This document shows positions 52,435-61,157 of a DNA stretch of 61,157 nt, in pieces. The notes under the pieces are model-generated. The model did no database searches and was not told the DNA's origin. It worked only from the letters and a program-made list of their open reading frames with translations. The first letter of the stretch is position 1. Each line of letters begins with the position of its first letter. Source of the DNA: Opitutales bacterium. Its GTDB lineage: Bacteria > Verrucomicrobiota > Verrucomicrobiia > Opitutales > Coraliomargaritaceae. The stretch is from the NCBI GenBank assembly GCA_018607135.1, contig JABBCA010000090.1, positions 1-61,157 of the forward strand, written 5' to 3'. Made by a program: the position numbers and the translations under genes.

Positions 52435-53046
52435 ATGCTCCAATTTAAAACAGCTAGATTGTTCTCTTTTGCAGCGAGCGCGCTGCTGCTCAGCTCAACT
52501 ACGACAATTAGAATCGAAGCCAAGGTAATTACAGAGAGCACCACGGTATCCAATAACGTTTCAACCGATCAATTGGTCAACGTGGCCCGTTGGCACTACG
52601 GAAGCACTCTCGTTTTACCGATAAACAACGAATTTCAACGAATCACTACGTCGGAAATTCAAAATTTTGAAGAGGCTGTTTTTTTGAGTAGTAATACCGT
52701 AATCTCTTATAAAATAAATCAAGGTAAGCACAGATACATCATCGATTTTGGAGCGATCACCCCAATCTCGCGTTTTTTTATCAACAACCACACTGCTTCT
52801 GGCACCCTCGCACTCGCACACTGCGACACACTAGAAGCCATCGATAGTGATCACTGGAACCCCCTTGCGCTTCCTCTCAATTTTGGAAACGGTGTGATTC
52901 CATCAATAACTTTCAACGAAACCCACACGCGCTACCTGCTCATTAAACTCGAAATTCAAAAAGAAGGCGCAATCGGTAATTTTGGGGCCACAGGCTCACT
53001 TTCACAAAAGCAAGCGAGTGCCTTCAATCAAATCTTTCAAGACTAG
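52435..53046 (+). CDS. Secreted protein, discoidin-like plan, 203 aa
   Basis: Signal peptide MLQFKTARLFSFAASALLLSSTTT with cleavage around residue 25-30 is followed by a beta-rich region. LVNVARWHYGSTLVL opens it, then KINQGKHRYIIDFGAITPISRFFINNH, and RYLLIKLEI closes it, as in coagulation-factor/discoidin-like folds that bind sugars. Only the general plan is visible; no database family is claimed. The plan resembles the secreted protein at 18043-18828 (VDYDFARAS..., ARYLLVRVV). It is divergent from the second ligase-TPR gene, so the pair may be a functional unit. ATG start clear, no strong Shine-Dalgarno. Confidence 0.6.
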   Translation: MLQFKTARLFSFAASALLLSSTTTIRIEAKVITESTTVSNNVSTDQLVNVARWHYGSTLVLPINNEFQRITTSEIQNFEEAVFLSSNTVISYKINQGKHRYIIDFGAITPISRFFINNHTASGTLALAHCDTLEAIDSDHWNPLALPLNFGNGVIPSITFNETHTRYLLIKLEIQKEGAIGNFGATGSLSQKQASAFNQIFQD

Positions 53047-53165
53047 TAATACGAAACGATGTGGATGCGTTGATTCAATGTTTCCAAAACCAAAACAAGG
53101 TTTTTTATTAGTATAGGTAAGGACGGATTGACCTATCACAGTGCTGCCATAGCAATTAAAGAAAC

Positions 53166-55472
53166 ATGGCTCACCACCCGCAAAGCGATCAAAGCATCAC
53201 AGGCGTCCTCGAACGAATCATCTTCTTCAACGAAGAGAATGCCTACTGCGTGGCTGAAGTCTCCATCACCGAGGGCAAGCAACCAGTCACCGTCTTAGGC
53301 AACCTACCGGGCGTCCAATGTGGTGAAACCCTCAAATTAAACGGTGAATGGACTCGCCACGCGACGCATGGCGACCAGTTCAAGATCGCTAATTTCAAAT
53401 CACAACTCCCCGCCTCTATCCACGGCATTCGTAAATACCTTGGAAGCGGCATGGTGCATGGTATCGGCAAATCCTACGCCAAGAAAATCGTCGACCACTT
53501 CGGCGCAGATACCTTGCAAGTCATTAGCGAAGATTCAGGACGCCTACATGAAGTGCCGGGCATCGGCAAGACACGCGCCAAATCCATCAAAGCCGCTTGG
53601 GATGAACAAGCAGCCGTGCGCGATGTCATGATGTTCCTGCAAACGTATGGAGTCACGCCATCCCAGTGCGTCCGGTTGGTTAAAAAATACGGCAGTGGTG
53701 CCAAGCGTATCCTCCAAGACGAGCCCTATCGCCTCGCTGAAGACATCGAGCGCATCGGCTTCAAAACTGCAGACAAACTCGCACTCAACCTCGGCTTTCC
53801 CACCAATTCCAAAGAGCGCGTCGATGCCGGCATAGTGCACACCATGCAGGCCCTCGAAGACGACGGTCACACACTCGGCACCCAACAAGCCATCACCGAA
53901 CACGCGCTTAAGCTGCTTGGTGTCGAACCCCAACTCATCCAACAACGGATCCAAGCGCTGATTGATCGCGAACAACTGTTCTTCGTCATCGCCTACGACG
54001 AAAAACAACAAGTCCTTGGCCCTGCCTGCCAACGCCCGAAGCTCGCAGGTTCTGAGAAACGCATCGCAGAAGCCTTGCACCGCATCCACGACACCGCGTC
54101 CACAATTCCTTCCATCAAACTCGATGCCGCGATAACATGGGCACAAGAAAAAGCAGGCTTCCAATTTGCCGAGCAACAAGCCGCTGCGCTCAAGCAAGCA
54201 CTGAGCTCCAAAGTCGCCATCATCACCGGCGGTCCTGGCACAGGTAAAACCACCATCCTGCGCGCCATCGTCGACATCCTTCGCGCCAAGCGTGCACGCA
54301 TTCTACTCGCGTCGCCAACGGGACGCGCCGCGCAACGCCTCGCCGAAGCCTCGGGTGCCGACGCCAGCACCATACACCGCCTCCTTAAATACGACGGTGC
54401 CACCCGCACATTTACCCACAACGAAGACAACCCACTCCCCTGCGACCTCCTCATTGTCGACGAGGCCAGCATGCTCGACACACGCCTTGCAGATAGCCTC
54501 TTCCAAGCGGTGCCCAGCACCGCACACCTACTCCTCGTCGGCGACGCGGACCAACTCCCCTCAGTCGGCTCTGGCAACGTCCTTGGCGATCTCATGGCCG
54601 CACCGCCCGCACAAGTCACACGACTCGACACGATCTTTCGCCAAGGCGAAACGAGCGGTATCATCACCACTGCACACGCGATCCTCAAAGGTGAATCACA
54701 CCCCGGAAGAACCATCACTAGCCTCCGTGATCTCGACGCCACCGACGACTTCACTTTCGTCGAAGTTGAAGATGCAGAGCAATGCGCAAAAGCCATCACG
54801 TATCTAAATCGTGAATACATACCTAAAGCGCACAAGTGCGACCCAGTTAAAGATCTCCAAGTGCTCTCCCCCATGCATCGCGGCACCGCAGGGATCAGCG
54901 CACTCAACATCGATCTACAACAAGCACTCAACAGTAAAGAAAAAGCCCTCTCCCGTTTGCGCTCCGACCCCGATTACGTGCCCGCCCGCCAATCCCACTT
55001 TCGCGAAAAAACACGCAAGCCACTCCCAGCAGAGCTCGCCTACGGATCAGTCACCTATCGGATTGGCGATAAGGTCATTCAAACACGCAATAACTACGAC
55101 AAGGCCATTTTCAACGGAGATACTGGCATCATTCAGCGCATCGCACCTGACAATTCTGGCCTCACCGTGGAATTTACTGGCGACTCAGTCGAATACACCA
55201 AAGGTGAACTCTCCGAGATTCAACTCGCCTACGCGATTAGCATTCACAAGAGCCAGGGCAGTGAATACCAAGTTGTTGTGATTCCACTGCTCAAGCAGCA
55301 CTTCATGATGCTGCAGCGAAACCTTGTTTACACAGGTATCACTCGCGCGAAAAGTAAAGTCTACATCGTCGGCTCCGTGGACGCATACAGCATGGCAATT
55401 CGCAATAATGATCAGCAAGTGCGCCGCACGCATTTACAAGCACGACTACGAAAAGTAGCTGAGACCTTGTAG
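53166..55472 (+). CDS. recD2: RecD2-type ATP-dependent DNA helicase, 768 aa
   Basis: N-terminal region with an OB-like start (GVLERIIFFNEENAYCVAEV), helix-hairpin-helix motifs (IRKYLGSGMVHGIGKSYAKK; LHEVPGIGKTRAKSI), then helicase domain 1A with Walker A GGPGTGKTT (Lys361), Walker B LLIVDEASMLD, motif III GDADQLPSVGSGNVL, the SH3-like region DKVIQTRNNY and motif VI-like SIHKSQGSEYQVV with VYTGITRAKS. This is the RecD2 (YrrC) architecture for 5'-3' helicases not part of RecBCD. It unwinds DNA in repair or replication-fork processing. Length about 740-850 is normal. The gene stands alone with 119 bases upstream; lepB and uvrA follow further on. Confidence 0.95.
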   Translation: MAHHPQSDQSITGVLERIIFFNEENAYCVAEVSITEGKQPVTVLGNLPGVQCGETLKLNGEWTRHATHGDQFKIANFKSQLPASIHGIRKYLGSGMVHGIGKSYAKKIVDHFGADTLQVISEDSGRLHEVPGIGKTRAKSIKAAWDEQAAVRDVMMFLQTYGVTPSQCVRLVKKYGSGAKRILQDEPYRLAEDIERIGFKTADKLALNLGFPTNSKERVDAGIVHTMQALEDDGHTLGTQQAITEHALKLLGVEPQLIQQRIQALIDREQLFFVIAYDEKQQVLGPACQRPKLAGSEKRIAEALHRIHDTASTIPSIKLDAAITWAQEKAGFQFAEQQAAALKQALSSKVAIITGGPGTGKTTILRAIVDILRAKRARILLASPTGRAAQRLAEASGADASTIHRLLKYDGATRTFTHNEDNPLPCDLLIVDEASMLDTRLADSLFQAVPSTAHLLLVGDADQLPSVGSGNVLGDLMAAPPAQVTRLDTIFRQGETSGIITTAHAILKGESHPGRTITSLRDLDATDDFTFVEVEDAEQCAKAITYLNREYIPKAHKCDPVKDLQVLSPMHRGTAGISALNIDLQQALNSKEKALSRLRSDPDYVPARQSHFREKTRKPLPAELAYGSVTYRIGDKVIQTRNNYDKAIFNGDTGIIQRIAPDNSGLTVEFTGDSVEYTKGELSEIQLAYAISIHKSQGSEYQVVVIPLLKQHFMMLQRNLVYTGITRAKSKVYIVGSVDAYSMAIRNNDQQVRRTHLQARLRKVAETL

Positions 55473-55569
55473 GCAGAACTTAAGGGAAATACTAAATATT
55501 GGTATATTTTTAATGTTTATCGTTAAAAATAGCTTGACTATCGGCATCCACCGAGTTTCACCTGTCTGC

Positions 55570-56172
55570 ATGACTACAGATACAAACAATAATAAGAAAC
55601 TCAAAAGAATGGGTATTGCCCTCATCATTATCGCAGCGCTTAGCTTCGTATTTTTTTCGCTATTCGCCCTACTGCTCACACTGATGCTAACGATCGTGCC
55701 TAGGGAAGAATTCGACGAAATACTGACCGTGCTTCCTGAAGGCATTCAAGCAAGCGATAGCATCGCGACTCTGCAATCTGCAGATCTTGCTTTTTTTGAA
55801 ACGCAGACATCGTTGATGACCGTAAGCGCCATTTTTGGAGTTATTGTCTTCACATCCATCACCTATTTCCTCTTTAGAATTGGTTTGGCATGGAAGCGAA
55901 AAGAGACCTTCACGAAGCCCGTCATCTCAAGTATTCATTGGATTGGAGTCATCTCTATTTTAAATGCAATTGTCACTTTCTGCTTATCGATTACAGCTTC
56001 CGAGTCACCAGGCTCCCAAGCATTTGGTCACACTTTCCTCTACGATCTTATCATTTATGGCGGTGAAACAAATGGCCTGGGTAACCTGAGCACAGGCCTA
56101 CTACTAATCGCACTCGGTTGGGTCTTAAAGCACGGCCAGGCACTAAAGGAAGAACATGAACTCACAGTCTAA
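55570..56172 (+). CDS. DUF2975 membrane protein, 200 aa
   Basis: Four hydrophobic segments (ALIIIAALSFVFFSLFALLLTLMLTIV; LMTVSAIFGVIVFTSITYFLF; WIGVISILNAIVTFCL; LSTGLLLIALGWVLKHG) with the family tail GLLLIALGWVLKHGQALKEEHELTV, which is the diagnostic end of DUF2975. Such proteins are almost always encoded beside a small YozG-like XRE regulator, as here. The ATG at 55570 is taken because it leaves a short cytoplasmic lead-in; the frame opens at 55513. The function of the family is unknown; it is thought to be a sensor-like partner of the regulator. Its stop overlaps the regulator gene. Confidence 0.82.
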   Translation: MTTDTNNNKKLKRMGIALIIIAALSFVFFSLFALLLTLMLTIVPREEFDEILTVLPEGIQASDSIATLQSADLAFFETQTSLMTVSAIFGVIVFTSITYFLFRIGLAWKRKETFTKPVISSIHWIGVISILNAIVTFCLSITASESPGSQAFGHTFLYDLIIYGGETNGLGNLSTGLLLIALGWVLKHGQALKEEHELTV

Positions 56173-56416
56173 CCCATTAACGAACAACACTATGCCAATT
56201 ATCGTAAATTTAGACGTGATGCTCGCCAAGCGTAAGATGAAGTTGAACGACCTTTCAGATGCAGTCGGAATCACACCTCAAAACCTTTCCACACTCAAGA
56301 CTGGCAAAGCAAAAGCCATTCGTTTTTCAACATTACAAGCGATCTGCGAACACCTAGATTGCCAGCCCGGCGATCTACTTGAGTTCCAATCAGACGAGAC
56401 TGACTCCAACGCTTAA
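56156..56416 (+). CDS. YozG-like XRE-family transcriptional regulator, 86 aa
   Basis: The core IIVNLDVMLAKRKMKLNDLSDAVGITPQNLSTLKTGKAKAIRFSTLQAICEHLDCQPGDLLEF is the small Cro/C1-type HTH found next to DUF2975 genes. DNA-binding helices are LNDLSDAVGI and PQNLSTLKTGK. The ATG at 56156 has AAGGA five bases ahead inside the end of the DUF2975 gene; the alternative ATG at 56192 gives the usual family N terminus (MPIIVNLD). The coupled pair is probably autoregulated. It lies 11 bases before lepB and so may share its transcript. Confidence 0.9.
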   Translation: MNSQSNPLTNNTMPIIVNLDVMLAKRKMKLNDLSDAVGITPQNLSTLKTGKAKAIRFSTLQAICEHLDCQPGDLLEFQSDETDSNA

Positions 56417-56427
56417 CTCCAAATTCA

Positions 56428-57141
56428 ATGATCACAACATTACGACAACTCACACACACCATCTACAGCTACATCAAAAAAGAATGGGGTGGCACGATCC
56501 TCTTCATGCTTTTTATTATAGTGCCACTCAAGTCGAGTATCGCGGACACGAACTGGGTGCCCTCTGGCTCTATGAATCCCACAATCATGGAAGGCGATTT
56601 AGTGTATATTGACAAACTCGCATACGACCTACGCCTACCACTCACACTCAAAAGCCTCAAACATAACTCGGACCCGCAACATGGCGACATCGCTGTCTTG
56701 TTTTCCCCCGAAGACAACACTCGCTTAGTTAAAAGAGTGATTGGCCTCCCAAACGACACAATCGAGCTACGCAATAACCACTTACTAATCAATGGAATCG
56801 CAGCAACATATACCAGACTCGAAACTGAGACATACGAAGCTATGGAAGAACCACTGCGAAGCCTTGCTCAATTCGCAGACGAGAAGGTCGCAGGTAAAAC
56901 TCACCCCGTAATGAGCGTCCCAAATATCCCAACCCCACTACGAAACTTTGGCCCAATCACAATCCCCAAAGGTCACTACTTCGTCATGGGCGATAATCGC
57001 GACAATAGTAAAGACTCCCGAATATTTGGAGTCGTCGAGCGCAAGCAATTCGTAGGCAAGGCCGAACGAGTAGTCGTCTCCATGAACTTTCTCGATAAGT
57101 ATCAACCGCGCTTCAACCGCTTCTTTCAAGCTCTCAATTAG
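56428..57141 (+). CDS. lepB: Signal peptidase I, 237 aa
   Basis: An N-terminal membrane segment (TILFMLFIIVPLKSSI) is followed by the catalytic serine in VPSGSMNPTI, the catalytic lysine in RLVKRVIGLPND and the MGDNRDNSKDSRIFG box. This is the complete type I signal peptidase set (S26A). It cleaves signal peptides of exported proteins on the periplasmic face of the inner membrane. With one visible transmembrane helix it is like Gram-positive or alternative SPases rather than E. coli LepB with two. The length of 237 aa is within range. The starting ATG follows the XRE gene by 11 bases. Confidence 0.94.
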   Translation: MITTLRQLTHTIYSYIKKEWGGTILFMLFIIVPLKSSIADTNWVPSGSMNPTIMEGDLVYIDKLAYDLRLPLTLKSLKHNSDPQHGDIAVLFSPEDNTRLVKRVIGLPNDTIELRNNHLLINGIAATYTRLETETYEAMEEPLRSLAQFADEKVAGKTHPVMSVPNIPTPLRNFGPITIPKGHYFVMGDNRDNSKDSRIFGVVERKQFVGKAERVVVSMNFLDKYQPRFNRFFQALN

Positions 57142-57275
57142 AGACTCCCGACATGCATCTTATCGACTCAACAAATACCTAAAGAACGATCGGGAAGTTC
57201 ATTGGAACTGAACTAAATAGCGCATACTCACACGCATCGAAACTAAATCTCAAATTTCGATGCCAAGTATTCGAC

Positions 57276-57303
57276 GTTCAGTGCTGAACGTTTAATGTTA
57301 TAG
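57276..57303. repeat. Degenerate heptamer run just before the uvrA start
   Basis: Four 7-base units, GTTCAGT, GCTGAAC, GTTTAAT, GTTATAG, end six bases before the ATG of uvrA. They resemble the GTT-headed units inside the gene at 59118-59145 (GTTGAAC, GTTGGAT, GTTCGAA, GTTCCCT). The same bases also contain the palindrome ACGTTCAG-TG-CTGAACGT (57274-57291), which could be an operator; the two readings are not exclusive. The match is degenerate, so confidence is limited. Confidence 0.45.
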
Positions 57304-57309
57304 GCTTCT

Positions 57310-61157
<3,848 letters not shown>

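Noticed and set aside
53544-54197. 217-aa minus-strand open frame
   Set aside because: Also opposite recD2 and overlapping the previous frame; codon-bias shadow.
53993-54931. 312-aa minus-strand open frame opposite recD2
   Set aside because: It is Ser/Arg/Ala-rich without any fold signal and lies wholly inside recD2, whose Walker and helicase motifs prove the plus strand.
57274-57291. LexA/SOS box before uvrA
   Set aside because: The palindrome has six bases between GTTC and GAAC, whereas the verrucomicrobial LexA motif known to me has four (TGTTC-N4-GAACA). It may simply reflect the heptamer units.

Overview
The window reads as a chromosomal segment of a Gram-negative member of the Verrucomicrobiota, most likely class Opitutae (Puniceicoccales/Coraliomargarita-like). 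This is an inference from gene content. The clues are an exosortase fused to EpsI beside a PEP-CTERM protein with autotransporter-like strands, a double-length tandem UvrA, an SHD1-domain cysteine peptidase, many sulfotransferase and glycosyltransferase genes, and outer-membrane export proteins. Base composition is about 50% GC and coding density is very high. Several convergent gene pairs touch or overlap at their stop codons.

Layout. Positions 1-8 kb hold the 5' part of a tRNA-Cys gene and housekeeping or mixed genes: FAD monooxygenase, RluA-type pseudouridine synthase, fatty-acid desaturase, secreted C39-like peptidase, spermidine-synthase-like protein, MalY/PatB C-S lyase and Hsp15. A REPIN-like hairpin repeat lies between the last two. 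Positions 8-22 kb hold the envelope and export core: PEP-CTERM protein, exosortase-EpsI, a Wzy/O-antigen-ligase protein with a TPR tail, a Wzc-type chain-length tyrosine kinase, a Wza-type export protein, an outer-membrane beta-barrel, a secreted protein, a TPR membrane protein and the priming sugar transferase. Positions 22-43.9 kb are one continuous minus-strand run: thirteen complete or probable glycosyltransferases (GT26, GT2, GT4, GT8-like), a WcaF-like acetyltransferase, a second Wzy-like protein, two sulfotransferases plus a fragment that may be a third, a pyruvyltransferase and an MsbA/PglK-type ABC exporter. Many of these genes overlap by one to four bases. Positions 44-49.3 kb return to metabolism (glutamate dehydrogenase, DUF4250, a lone OppD-type ATPase, gpsA, panB). 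Positions 49.4-53 kb hold a second ligase-TPR protein and a secreted protein. Positions 53-61 kb hold recD2, a DUF2975/XRE pair, lepB and the first 1282 codons of a tandem uvrA that runs off the right edge.

How the genes could work together. The sugar transferase would load the first sugar on undecaprenyl phosphate, and the glycosyltransferases would extend it. Acetyl, sulfate and pyruvate groups would decorate it. The ABC exporter may flip the lipid-linked unit, since no Wzx is visible. A Wzy-like protein would polymerise it under Wzc control, and the Wza-type protein with the beta-barrel would export it. The exosortase would process PEP-CTERM proteins in the same envelope. The product is therefore probably an acidic (sulfated, pyruvylated) exopolysaccharide.

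The most unusual signal is in uvrA. Its open reading frame contains six separate runs of 7-base tandem repeats and one REPIN-like hairpin element, all translated in frame and mostly lying between conserved ATPase or zinc-binding blocks. A seventh, degenerate heptamer run lies just before its start codon. A relative of the hairpin lies between malY/patB and hslR, with compensatory base changes in the stem.
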